Origin: Pirellulaceae bacterium
Lineage (GTDB): Bacteria; Planctomycetota; Planctomycetia; Pirellulales; Pirellulaceae
Direction of reading: 5' to 3'
Assembly: GCA_016784735.1 (NCBI GenBank)
Contig: JADHUC010000056.1
Span: 1-44,396 of the forward strand
DNA length: 44,396 nucleotides
Shown here piece by piece: positions 7,599 to 16,211 of this stretch. The notes below the pieces were generated by a model. The model ran no database searches. It saw nothing but the letters and a program-made list of their open reading frames with translations, and was not told the origin of the DNA. Every line of letters starts with the position of its first letter. Position 1 is the first letter of the stretch. Made by a program: the position numbers and the translations under genes.

Positions 7599-10500
7599 AT
7601 GCTGAATGTTCGAATCCGTGTCGTCGTATGGGTCAGTTTGTTTGCCTTGCCCTGTGGCGCTCTGACTGCGGAAGCGCAGCCAGCGGGCGATCCGTCCGCG
7701 GACAAGTCGTTAACTCTACCGCCAGCAGGACGTGTGCTGGTGATCGAGGGGCGATCAGGGAAAGTTGGCGGCGGGTTGGACCTTCAGTTCGGGAAGTCGG
7801 GGCGGCAGGCGCCCAAATTCGAGTTGCGGGCGCAGGATGTGGTGGAAGCCAACCATCACTGGCGTCTGACCAAGGTTGCGCCCGAGGAAACACCGGACGC
7901 CTGCCTGATGCTGACGTTGACCGCTCGGGAGGAGTACGAACGGCCGGTGCGCCGCGCGTACTTCATTCGCCCGGATCTACACTTCTATTTGCCCGACGAT
8001 CCGGCGTATAAGAAAGCGTTGGCGGGCTGGGCGCGGCTGTCATCAGCATCCCAGCATGTCTTCCGGTTGGAGATCGTGCGGCGGATGGGTCGGGTCGAAC
8101 TGACGATCGACGGACGGTTCTTTTCCAGCTTTGCCGACAAGCCGGAATTCCAGCAATTGGCCGTGCACGAAGCAGAAGGCGGCAAAGTGGTGGCGATCGG
8201 AGAGGAGAAAGACCCAGAGGACGCTCGATTCTTGCCGGTGGACGTTTCCGCCAACTGCCATCAGGATGACGTGCGCATCGAGTCCATGTCATTGAAGTCC
8301 GGCGCGCAAACAGTCGCGGGCAAGCCCTTGCGAGTGGTTTCGCCCGAGGCACATGTGGACGTAGGCCTGGCGCGTTGGCTGCGGAAGGCCGGCAGCGACA
8401 GCTTTTACGATCCCTACTATCGCCGCAGTGCCTGGGACAACCTGCCCGAAACGATCATCTTCTCGGTACCTAAGCGTCACTACAACACGGCGCATGTCCT
8501 CTGCGCAGTGCGAACCGACGGCGGTCGCGCGCCGATCATGAGTCTGCGTATGGCGCGTTACCGCCAGGCCTGGGACGGTTCGGGGGCGACGCAGGCCGAT
8601 TCGACGGTCTGCATCGACCCTGGACAGCCGCAAGGCTGCGATCGCATTCAACAGGTCGGTGAAATCACGGCTGACATTCGCGGAAAGAAGCACACCCTTC
8701 CGCTGTATCTGGTCGAAATTCCGTTGCGTACCGGCGAGCTTGCCGATCTGTTCCACATGGAAGGGACCGATTTCAATGAGAGTACGGATTTCTTTTCCGT
8801 CGAATTTACTCGCCAGTTGGGGTTGCGCCGTACCGTGAATCACAGCAATCACGAATGGAAGCCTCTGGGGCCGCAGAGCGGGGTAGTCGTGCTTGGGCTG
8901 ACCTTGGAGAAATCCCCGGTCGCGATCCGCATTGAATCGGCGGAGCCCGGATACGTCTTCTACAAGCACGAGAAGCCCGCTCTGACGATCGCGACGGCAA
9001 ACCCCGGCGACCGTCCGGCATCTCTGGATCTGTCGGCGAGCGTCACCGACTTCTTTGGCGAGCAGCGTGAAGTGAAGCTGAACCTAAACGCACCGCCAGG
9101 CGAATCCAAACACCGATTTGACCTCGGGCAGTTCCAGCTCGGCTGGCACTCGGCCACGTTCTCTTTCGCCGACGAGCAAGGCCGCTGCGTGTGGCAACAG
9201 CCGATCAGCTTTGCGCTCTTGCCGCCGGATACGCGCAAGGCGGGCAACGAATCGCCGTTCGGCATCTGGTGGTTCAAAGGATCTCACTACACGCAAACCG
9301 ATCCCGACGTGGCTCTGTCGCTGATTCAAAAGCTGGGATTCCGCCACACAACCTCCGGTTTCCAGGAGAAACGTGGGCAAACCCCCGAGAAAGCTCGCCA
9401 GTACGGCGTGACGGCAAGCATGATGCGTTACCACCGGGGAAAGGCCAAGGATTCGTTGGAGAAGCCAACCCGTGAGTTTGTCGAGGATTGGCCCGAAGTC
9501 GATTGGGCCATGGTCTTTCACGAAACGCGCGGGCCGGAATTGGGCATCGAATTGCCTCCAGAGCTACTCGGCAAAGAACCGCCTACGATCGACAAGGAAT
9601 CGCAAGAACGCTTCGGCGAACTTTGGAAGCAGGCTATCGAGTACGTCCAGACGGTCCGTCAAACGAAGCCCGAAATGAAGATCATGCTGGGCAATAGCGG
9701 GACGCCCACTATCGTGCACTGGCTCCGTGCAAAGTTTCCCCGTTCATACTGGGACGCCCTCGGCATGGAAATGGCCGTGCAGAAGATGGTACCCGAAGGC
9801 CAGCCCAATGGCTGGAACCTCCAGAGCCTTTGGATCGCAAAACGGATGCGCGAGATCTACGGCTACGACGATCTGCCGATCACTTCCTGCTACGAGTTCG
9901 ACTACCGGGCCACCGCCGTCGGCGCTTTGACGCCGCATCGCCAAGCCGCCTGGTACGCTCGAGATGCACTGCATTGCCTTGCCTATCGTATGCCCCACAT
10001 CAACATCGCCCTGCTGGGCGACTGCAACAGCGCGTACTACACCAGCCGCTGGGGTTCAACGGGCGTCTGCTATCGAGCGCCCCTGAACATGCCCAAGCCC
10101 AGTTACGTGGCCCTCGCCACGCTAACGCGCGTGCTCGACCGCGCGGAATACCAACGATGGCTCGATACGGGCTCGACCGGCGCGTACTGTCTGGAGTTCA
10201 AGCGACCCCACGGTGGTTATGCGTATGCGTTGTGGACGGTCGTAGGCCAATGTCAAATGCACTTCGAGACGACCTCCGAGCGGATCGAGGTGGTCGACAG
10301 CATGGGCCGCAAACGGGTTGCGGCGGCAAACGAGCCTGTTGTTCTTGGCGACACGCCGGTGTACGTGCTGAGCGAAGACCCGTTGAAGTCTGCCCGAGCA
10401 GGCGAGGCTGAGCATGAAGAACCGATCCTCACCGATGTCGTTGTGGCAGATTCCCTTTCTGATGCCAAACAATGGCGCGTTGTGGAAGAGCCCGACGAGG

Positions 10501-11090
10501 CATTTGAAAACTGGTGCGCCTACTCGCCGCTCGCGCAGGCCGACATCGAGTTGAAGGCCGGCGCAGAAGGCGGTCTACAAGTCGCCCTGCAATCGCAACC
10601 CGACGTGGCTGATATCGTGGGTCGCTACGCGATACTTGAACCAGCCGGAGGCCCCATTCCCGTTGCCGGCATGCCGGATACGATCGGCGTCTGGGTTCAC
10701 GGCAATTCCAGTTGGGGACGAGTGGTCTTCGAACTGATCGACGCCAAAGGACAACGTTGGTCGTCCAACGGCTATGGCGAAGCGCCCAACAGTTGGGACC
10801 TGTCCGACTGGCAAGGTGATACGTGCATCGGCTTCGATGGTTGGCGACTGATCACTGTGCGGCTGCCGGATTTTTTTGCCGGCAGCGGTCATTACGGGCC
10901 CAATTTCTTTCAATGGCGCTGCCATGGCGATAACAGCAAGGACAACCGACTCGCCTATCCAATCCGCCTCGACCGGATCTACTTGATCCTGCGCGACAAG
11001 CTCGTGTACCTGACCGACATGGTTCCTGCCAGTTCGAACAGGATCGAGCTGAAGAACCTGACCGTCGGTCGATCCATGGCGGATCGTTAG
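7599..11090 (+). CDS. Large secreted protein with a glycosidase-like barrel, no firm family
   Basis: An 1163-residue exported protein: signal peptide at about 1-26 ending in an Ala-rich cleavage region, long beta-rich N-terminal half (about 40-545), and a central segment (about 555-860) with the look of a TIM-barrel glycoside hydrolase. The barrel begins at GIWWFKGSHY. Candidate catalytic acids are E642 (VFHETRGPE) and E766 (TSCYEFDYR). A C-terminal beta region (about 930-1160) resembles a carbohydrate-binding or jelly-roll fold. The start is well supported by GAGGAGG nine bases before the ATG. It follows the SSS symporter by 50 bp, so substrate hydrolysis outside the cell and uptake of the product would be a coherent pair. 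I cannot name the glycoside hydrolase family, and the catalytic residues are guesses from context. Confidence 0.8.
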   Translation: MLNVRIRVVVWVSLFALPCGALTAEAQPAGDPSADKSLTLPPAGRVLVIEGRSGKVGGGLDLQFGKSGRQAPKFELRAQDVVEANHHWRLTKVAPEETPDACLMLTLTAREEYERPVRRAYFIRPDLHFYLPDDPAYKKALAGWARLSSASQHVFRLEIVRRMGRVELTIDGRFFSSFADKPEFQQLAVHEAEGGKVVAIGEEKDPEDARFLPVDVSANCHQDDVRIESMSLKSGAQTVAGKPLRVVSPEAHVDVGLARWLRKAGSDSFYDPYYRRSAWDNLPETIIFSVPKRHYNTAHVLCAVRTDGGRAPIMSLRMARYRQAWDGSGATQADSTVCIDPGQPQGCDRIQQVGEITADIRGKKHTLPLYLVEIPLRTGELADLFHMEGTDFNESTDFFSVEFTRQLGLRRTVNHSNHEWKPLGPQSGVVVLGLTLEKSPVAIRIESAEPGYVFYKHEKPALTIATANPGDRPASLDLSASVTDFFGEQREVKLNLNAPPGESKHRFDLGQFQLGWHSATFSFADEQGRCVWQQPISFALLPPDTRKAGNESPFGIWWFKGSHYTQTDPDVALSLIQKLGFRHTTSGFQEKRGQTPEKARQYGVTASMMRYHRGKAKDSLEKPTREFVEDWPEVDWAMVFHETRGPELGIELPPELLGKEPPTIDKESQERFGELWKQAIEYVQTVRQTKPEMKIMLGNSGTPTIVHWLRAKFPRSYWDALGMEMAVQKMVPEGQPNGWNLQSLWIAKRMREIYGYDDLPITSCYEFDYRATAVGALTPHRQAAWYARDALHCLAYRMPHINIALLGDCNSAYYTSRWGSTGVCYRAPLNMPKPSYVALATLTRVLDRAEYQRWLDTGSTGAYCLEFKRPHGGYAYALWTVVGQCQMHFETTSERIEVVDSMGRKRVAAANEPVVLGDTPVYVLSEDPLKSARAGEAEHEEPILTDVVVADSLSDAKQWRVVEEPDEAFENWCAYSPLAQADIELKAGAEGGLQVALQSQPDVADIVGRYAILEPAGGPIPVAGMPDTIGVWVHGNSSWGRVVFELIDAKGQRWSSNGYGEAPNSWDLSDWQGDTCIGFDGWRLITVRLPDFFAGSGHYGPNFFQWRCHGDNSKDNRLAYPIRLDRIYLILRDKLVYLTDMVPASSNRIELKNLTVGRSMADR

Positions 11091-11127
11091 ACCGTGTCTC
11101 GATATCCATTGGCCAGTCGATATGCGC

Positions 11128-11191
11128 CGTACGATGGCCTTCCAAGGCCGTCGATTCGCCATTTCCGACGGCCTTGGAAGGCCATCGTACG
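11128..11191. repeat. Perfect 26-bp inverted repeat between convergent genes
   Basis: The arms at 11128-11153 and 11166-11191 are exact reverse complements around a 12-nt loop. It lies between the converging ends of the secreted glycosidase-like gene (stop 11090) and the oxidoreductase gene (stop 11210), so it could form a strong hairpin in either transcript and serve as a bidirectional terminator. No T-run follows. The core (GATGGCCTTCCAAGGCC) looks like a dispersed repeat rather than a single-copy terminator. Confidence 0.85.
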
Positions 11192-11209
11192 CCGTTTCGG
11201 GGCACGTGT

Positions 11210-12613
11210 TCAGACGGTTTCCGGAATCACAAACGGAGCGCGGTACTGTCCTCGGGCAAGCTGGTTCGCCCTGGTCGCCAGTTCGGAATTGCCCACGAAT
11301 TGCTCCGTGGCTGAATCCATCTCGAGCCACGGCCCCAGCACGGCCTTCGTCTTGGTGAAGTCGACACCACTGACCTCAAGGTGTTCCTGGAAGCGTCCGA
11401 AGGTCTCCGCGGCGTCGCTGCCCCGATCCTGGATCGCCTCTTGGACCTCGCCCGAGGTGTGCTGCGTGCCGAGTCGATAGGAGATGTTCGCCATGTGAAC
11501 CAGGGCACTGGATAGATGGCCTTCGAGCACGTCGGCGCGTTGGTCGCTGACCTTCCGGCTGCGCACGGCCGAGATGAAGTTGAACAGATGCCCTTTGTGC
11601 GCAGGGAAGCCGCCGGTGTCGCCCGCTTCACCCGAAGGGCCGGGCAAGCCGGAATCGCCGCGTTCGCACTTGGCTTTGGTGCCGATCGTCTTGGGACCTT
11701 TTTCTGATGGCAAGTTGCGTAGCTCGAAAATGATCATGGGCCCCGGCTCGTACTGGAACAGGGCAACATGCGTGTTGGGCGTCTGGCCGTCGTCGTCAAA
11801 CAGGAAACGACCGCCGAGGCTCATCACGCGTTTGGGCAATACACTCTGGCCCAGCGACAGGCGGCAGGCGTCCAGGGGATAGATGCCGTTGTTGCCGATC
11901 TCGCCGGTACCGGTCGACCACACCCAATGCCAATCGTAATGCAGGTTCTTTCGTTTCAACGGCTCCAATGGAGCTGGCCCGGCCCACAAGTTGTAGTCCA
12001 GTGATTCCGGGGTGGGCTGCGGGCCGTCGACCTTACCGATGCTCTGTCGCATTCGGTTCAACGACGTGTGGCACACGAGGATTTTTCCGAGATCGCCGAT
12101 CTCCAGTCGCATCTCTCCCGTGCTTTGACCGTGATTCTGATTGCCGAACTGCACCATGCGATTGTACTTTCGAGCCGCCTCGACCATCTTGCGGCCTTCC
12201 CACAGGTTGTGGCACAGCGGCTTTTCGCAATAGACATCCTTACCTGCTTGGCAGCCCCAGACCGTTACCAATGCATGCCAGTGGTCGGGCGTGGCTGTTG
12301 TGATCGCGTCGATGTTCTTGTTGTCCAGCAGTTTGCGGACGTCGGTATAGACATCCACTTTCTGGTTCAAGTCCTTGGCTTCCTTCTCTCCGCGATCCCG
12401 CACGCCGCGATCCGGATCACACAACGCGACCACGCGGACGCCGGGCAGTTCACGAAGCAGTCTTATGTGAAGGCGTCCCTGGCCACGGAAACCGACCACG
12501 CCCACGCGTATGTCGTCGTTGGCACCCAGTGCCCGCGCATGGGGCGCTAGTGCCAAGCCAGCACCCGCAGCCAGTGATCCTCGAACAAATGTACGGCGAG
12601 TGAATCGCTTCAT
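11210..12613 (-). CDS. Gfo/Idh/MocA family oxidoreductase, Tat-exported
   Basis: About 467 residues. The ATG at 12613 overlaps the stop of the upstream gene (ATGA) and starts the protein with a twin-arginine signal (TRRTFVRGSLAAGAG). A Rossmann fold follows (VGVVGFRGQGRLH), then the family's EKP motif (VYCEKPLCHN) with the catalytic Lys, and the C-terminal beta-sheet domain with GNNGIYPLDACRLSLGQ. The enzyme would be an NAD(P)-dependent sugar or polyol dehydrogenase folded in the cytoplasm before export, a form that planctomycetes carry in many copies. The substrate cannot be told from sequence. Translational coupling to the secreted unknown upstream implies a shared role. Confidence 0.92.
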   Translation of the reverse strand: MKRFTRRTFVRGSLAAGAGLALAPHARALGANDDIRVGVVGFRGQGRLHIRLLRELPGVRVVALCDPDRGVRDRGEKEAKDLNQKVDVYTDVRKLLDNKNIDAITTATPDHWHALVTVWGCQAGKDVYCEKPLCHNLWEGRKMVEAARKYNRMVQFGNQNHGQSTGEMRLEIGDLGKILVCHTSLNRMRQSIGKVDGPQPTPESLDYNLWAGPAPLEPLKRKNLHYDWHWVWSTGTGEIGNNGIYPLDACRLSLGQSVLPKRVMSLGGRFLFDDDGQTPNTHVALFQYEPGPMIIFELRNLPSEKGPKTIGTKAKCERGDSGLPGPSGEAGDTGGFPAHKGHLFNFISAVRSRKVSDQRADVLEGHLSSALVHMANISYRLGTQHTSGEVQEAIQDRGSDAAETFGRFQEHLEVSGVDFTKTKAVLGPWLEMDSATEQFVGNSELATRANQLARGQYRAPFVIPETV

Positions 12614-13653
12614 GGCTGTGCCCTTTCGATTAGCTTGGTTTGCGGAAACGGTTTCTTTTGCCATCCCGTGGCGTCGATGCGTCGGAATTCGCCTTCGATG
12701 TCGTCGCCTTCGTAGAACGACAGCCAACCGCGAAGACGTTGCGTTTGGCCGGGGTCGCAGTCGGGGAATATAGGGTCTGAATGAAAACAGGGGCACGGCG
12801 GGTTGGCCCACGGCCGGTGACATGGTGTCCACGCGGTAACGATCCATCGTTTTCCGTCGTCCGATCGACAGGCGGCATAGGGCGCTGCCAACACCTTGTT
12901 GTCGTTCGATTGTGCGGCGAACCCTTTGGCCTCTTTTGGCATCACACAGTTTTGGACTCGCAGGTTTGTCAAGCGGTCTCTCGTGCGGTTGGTGAGCCAC
13001 ATCTCCATTAGCACCGCCTTACGCGTCGGCACGATCTTGGTACCAAAGACGATTCCGTTGGGCAGCGTCCGCTGGATGTCGAAAGTGCCGTCGTCACGGC
13101 GGTTCCATTCCAGCCGTTCCATTTCGACACCTTGCTTGGTCCAGACCGTGGGTACATGGGTGTGGGCGAGATAGGTCAATCCAAGATTCGACCAGATCGC
13201 CTCGGGCACGTCAGCGACCACGTAGCTTGCCCGATCCCACGGCGTGAACACGCTGACCTTGGTTTCTCGCTGAGGGGCGATGGCACCATCCAGAAAACCG
13301 ATGCGCGGATGCCGGCCGCCTGGATACGGCAATACGAGGATTGGATCGTCTTCGGCCCGATCCGGACGACCATCGGGGCGGATGTCGAAACGCTCGAGAG
13401 CCGCCTTGACCTCGGCGGCCGACAGCCCTGTCGCCTCCGTCACCTCGGCGACCGAAAACTGGTGATACCAGACCATGTTGCGCAGCCAATAGCACAAATC
13501 GGTATCGCTGTCCGGTCGGCGCGCGTTGGATACGGCGTTTGATACATCTGCCGAATCAGCGGCCCACACACGGTTGACAACAGGAGCCGTGACATTCGAC
13601 ATAGGAGCGGCAAGGACGAGTACGAGGCTGAGCCTTGCGAATCTAGCAATCAT
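12610..13653 (-). CDS. Secreted protein of unknown function with a short helix-turn-helix-like segment
   Basis: A 347-residue protein with a signal peptide (about 1-32, ending RVWAADSA). The start is supported by GGAGG seven bases before the ATG. Residues about 65-95 (SVAEVTEATGLSAAEVKAALERF) look like a small helical, helix-turn-helix-like or lectin-linker segment, odd in an exported protein. The rest is beta-rich and ends in a region with WLSFYEGDDIEGEF that may bind carbohydrate. The protein belongs to a type often found before Gfo/Idh/MocA genes in planctomycetes, in my recollection, but I cannot assign a domain. Its stop overlaps the next gene's start, so the two are translated together. 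Confidence 0.75.
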   Translation of the reverse strand: MIARFARLSLVLVLAAPMSNVTAPVVNRVWAADSADVSNAVSNARRPDSDTDLCYWLRNMVWYHQFSVAEVTEATGLSAAEVKAALERFDIRPDGRPDRAEDDPILVLPYPGGRHPRIGFLDGAIAPQRETKVSVFTPWDRASYVVADVPEAIWSNLGLTYLAHTHVPTVWTKQGVEMERLEWNRRDDGTFDIQRTLPNGIVFGTKIVPTRKAVLMEMWLTNRTRDRLTNLRVQNCVMPKEAKGFAAQSNDNKVLAAPYAACRSDDGKRWIVTAWTPCHRPWANPPCPCFHSDPIFPDCDPGQTQRLRGWLSFYEGDDIEGEFRRIDATGWQKKPFPQTKLIERAQP

Positions 13654-13735
13654 GGTACCATCCTCCGAATTGTTACCCGGGTGTGGTCAGGGATCGCCGG
13701 TAGCGTCCCTTTTCGATTTCTTTAGCGTGCGATAT

Positions 13736-13862
13736 CGTTTAACCGCAGGGCCAGCGGCCCGCGCGGGAGTTGACCTGGAACTGGCATCTCTTTCTACGTC
13801 GGAGACAAACACCACACAACGTCCTCGCCGACGCGCGGCCCGTTGGGCACAGCGGTTAAACG
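13736..13862. repeat. Imperfect inverted repeat downstream of the GHMP kinase gene
   Basis: The arms at about 13736-13766 and 13832-13862 share the outer 11 bp CGTTTAACCGC exactly and the inner GCGGGCCGCGCG-type part imperfectly, with a 65-nt interior. The element lies between the stop of the kinase gene (13886) and the start of the next minus-strand gene (13653), so it could attenuate read-through. Confidence 0.55.
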
Positions 13863-13885
13863 AAGAAGTTGTCTCACGGGCAATT

Positions 13886-15247
13886 CTACACCAATCGAAA
13901 CATCGAGGGGCCGGCAGCCGTGGCGAAAAACGTTGCGTTCTCGCTTTGCTGAGGGAACCTCGCTTGGTAGGCATCGTACCAGGCGGCGAGAAAGCCGTCG
14001 ACTTCGGCACGAGAAACCATCGCCCAAACGCTGCCACCGAAGCCGGCACCAAACGCCGACGCGGCCACCGCTCCATGTTCGCGTGCCGCGGCGGCCAGAT
14101 AGACTGTCTCCGGAATCTGATTGCCCAACAGTTGCTCGGCGGCCTGTTGTGATCGGTCGACCCATCGCCCGAATTCCACGAGGTCGCCGCTGGCCAAAGC
14201 GTCACCGGCCGCGGGGATCACCTGCTCGTTTTCGACGATAAAGTGCTCCAGGCGGGACAGAAGTGCTCGGCTGTCGAATTCCTCAGACACCGCCTTCGAG
14301 ACAACTTCCCTTAGCGAATCCGCCGCGCGCTCGCTGCTGTGCAATACGGTCGCCAAGTGTGCATCATCGCGTCCCGTCTCGCGCTGCCACAACTCCGTAA
14401 CCGCCGCGATCAATCGAGATGCCCGATTGTATTTCTCGCACGCCTCGCCGGTCTTCTCCGCAGCCACTCCGCTACTGGCAATGACGAATGTGTACCCATC
14501 CGGCAGCGGAATCGTTTTTTCGAATCGAACCGGGCAGTACGCATACTGGCTTATGTGGCCGGTCTGGGCGCAGAGAATTGCGGTGTGGTCTTCGCTGCCG
14601 CCGAAGGTGCCAACGCCGCGGTCGCCTTCCAGGTTGCCGTAGCTCTGGCCGTTTTCGATGGTGGCCAGGTAGCCGGCCAAGTTCAGTGGTTCGTCGAGTT
14701 CGCCCGGAAAACTCGGATGGTGCCAGACATCGTTCGCGTCGGCCAGGGCAAAGAAGACTGCGATCATTAAAGCGCTGGAACTGCTCATTCCAGCAGCCGG
14801 TGGCAGGTCGCTGGCAAATGCGATGTCTACGCCCAACGCAGTCCCTGGGAAGTTGCGGGCCATGCGCCGCGCGACGGTCATGGGGTAATTGGACCAATCG
14901 CCCTGGGCCGGGGCCAGCTCTGGATCCAAGGCAAATCGGATCGTCTCGTTGCGAGCCACATCGGTGACGATGATCTCGGAGTCATCGCGGGCCGCGGCAA
15001 CCAGGCAGAATCCGCGTTCGGCGGTCGCGACGATGCTGCTGCCGCCTGCGTAGTCGGTGTGTTTGCCAAGCACCTCGATACGGCCCGGCACATAGTACGC
15101 CCGCCGGGCGTCTCCTGCGGCGGCGGCGGTCAACGCATCCGAACCTCTACCGAACAGCTCTGCTTTCGCTTCGGCCGCACGCGAATCGAACCCGCGAGTC
15201 ATCAGGGACCGTGCAACCTGTTGGCGGTCGGAAAACTGCGTATTCAT
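13886..15247 (-). CDS. Galactokinase-like GHMP kinase
   Basis: A 453-residue GHMP-superfamily sugar kinase, close to the usual galactokinase length. Motifs in order: the galactokinase-type signature PGRIEVLGKHTDYAGG near residue 54, the ATP-binding loop LPPAAGMSSSSAL near residue 150, the SEDHTA segment near 218 with the probable catalytic Asp, and the C-terminal GAGFGGSVWAMV glycine motif. In classical galactokinase the first signature reads GEHTDY with Glu contacting galactose; here it is Lys. This suggests a related but different sugar substrate. It would produce a sugar 1-phosphate, which fits the nucleotidyltransferase encoded 137 bp upstream on the same strand. The gene symbol galK is withheld because of the altered sugar-binding residue. 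Confidence 0.85.
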   Translation of the reverse strand: MNTQFSDRQQVARSLMTRGFDSRAAEAKAELFGRGSDALTAAAAGDARRAYYVPGRIEVLGKHTDYAGGSSIVATAERGFCLVAAARDDSEIIVTDVARNETIRFALDPELAPAQGDWSNYPMTVARRMARNFPGTALGVDIAFASDLPPAAGMSSSSALMIAVFFALADANDVWHHPSFPGELDEPLNLAGYLATIENGQSYGNLEGDRGVGTFGGSEDHTAILCAQTGHISQYAYCPVRFEKTIPLPDGYTFVIASSGVAAEKTGEACEKYNRASRLIAAVTELWQRETGRDDAHLATVLHSSERAADSLREVVSKAVSEEFDSRALLSRLEHFIVENEQVIPAAGDALASGDLVEFGRWVDRSQQAAEQLLGNQIPETVYLAAAAREHGAVAASAFGAGFGGSVWAMVSRAEVDGFLAAWYDAYQARFPQQSENATFFATAAGPSMFRLV

Positions 15248-15284
15248 AGACGACCTTTAGGTTTGACATCTAGGGAGTCAGGGA

Positions 15285-15372
15285 TCAGGCGTACAGAATT
15301 CAATTTTGCCGGGTTTGCCGCTAACCACCTGGATGGGCTCTTGACCGGCGAAATTGAATTCTGTACGCCTGA
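15285..15372. repeat. Inverted repeat (28-bp arms, one mismatch) between two same-strand genes
   Basis: The arms at 15285-15312 and 15345-15372 pair in 27 of 28 positions, with a 32-nt loop. Each includes the stretch GGCGTACAGAATTCAATTT. It lies between the stop of the nucleotidyltransferase gene (15385) and the start of the kinase gene (15247). A hairpin here would separate the expression of the two genes or protect the 3' end of the upstream mRNA. No T-run is present. Confidence 0.85.
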
Positions 15373-15384
15373 CCCCGAGTTTAC

Positions 15385-16209
15385 TCACAGGTCAACCTTC
15401 ACGTCCGCCAACTCGGCCGTCACCGGCGCGATGTCGTTGCGGCTGGTCAAATCGAGCACACCGACGTGCATCCGGACAACATGAAACGGCTCGCTCAGCA
15501 CATCGATTACGTGTTGGATGGCGGTCGGTAGCTCATACTCGCCTCGCACCGAAGGTTCGATAACGCGGCAGGCATCGAAGATCGATGGTCCGAGTCGCCA
15601 GCAATTCATGTTGACCCACAACGGCCGGGGCATCGCAGCCAGCGTCGCTTCGTCCGGCTTCTCGATGATCTGCTTCAAGCAGCCGCTGTCGTCAAGCTGG
15701 CCTATGGCAAATCTGGCCACGCGATCCGCATCGATGTTGCTGCCCTCCAGCAAAGCATCCTTTTCAAATAGCGCGACTGCCGATCCTTCCTGTCGACGCA
15801 AGGCATCGAGGACTTCGAGCGGGTAGTAGTTGTCTGAATTCAGCATCACAAAGTAATCGCCGTCCGCGAACGATTCCGCGGCCGCCACGGCGTCGGCCGT
15901 GCCATTTGCCTCCTGTTGGATGGCAAATTCGATCTCCAACCGTTGCGGCTGTATCTCCCGGCCGTAATAATCTTGAATCTCCTGGTGCTCGGGGCCGACG
16001 ACCAGGCAGACGCGACGATATCCGGCATCTGCGAGTGCAGAAAGCACGTAGTCCAGAAACGGGCGGTCGATGGGGATCATCGCTTTGACCCCAGAATCGG
16101 CCGCAGCCGCCTGGCGTTCGTCTAACTCGGTCTCCGAATCCTGACGACTCATCCGAGTGCCGCGTCCTCGCGCGAGGATCACCGCTTTGTCGATCAAGTT
16201 GGTTGTCAC
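15385..16209 (-). CDS. Sugar nucleotidyltransferase (NTP_transferase family)
   Basis: About 274 residues starting at a GTG at 16209, chosen because GGAGG precedes it by seven bases and because the family's N-terminal motif must be near the start. That motif is KAVILARGRGTRM, the nucleotide-binding loop of glucose-1-phosphate-type nucleotidyltransferases; LARGRGTR replaces the more common LAAGxGTR. Other family features are the FLDYVLSALADAGY helix, FVMLNSDNYY (metal-binding Asp) and IIEKPDEA. The enzyme would join a sugar 1-phosphate to an NTP to give an NDP-sugar in the cytoplasm. The start lies two bases after the stop of the thymidylate-synthase-like gene, so they are cotranscribed. The nearby GHMP kinase could supply the substrate; this is an inference. 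Confidence 0.88.
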   Translation of the reverse strand: MTTNLIDKAVILARGRGTRMSRQDSETELDERQAAAADSGVKAMIPIDRPFLDYVLSALADAGYRRVCLVVGPEHQEIQDYYGREIQPQRLEIEFAIQQEANGTADAVAAAESFADGDYFVMLNSDNYYPLEVLDALRRQEGSAVALFEKDALLEGSNIDADRVARFAIGQLDDSGCLKQIIEKPDEATLAAMPRPLWVNMNCWRLGPSIFDACRVIEPSVRGEYELPTAIQHVIDVLSEPFHVVRMHVGVLDLTSRNDIAPVTAELADVKVDL

Positions 16210-16211
16210 AG

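Noticed and set aside
12614-13000. N-terminal extension of the Gfo/Idh/MocA gene
   Set aside because: The Tat signal begins at 12613, which overlaps the upstream stop codon; the extension lies within the upstream gene in another frame.
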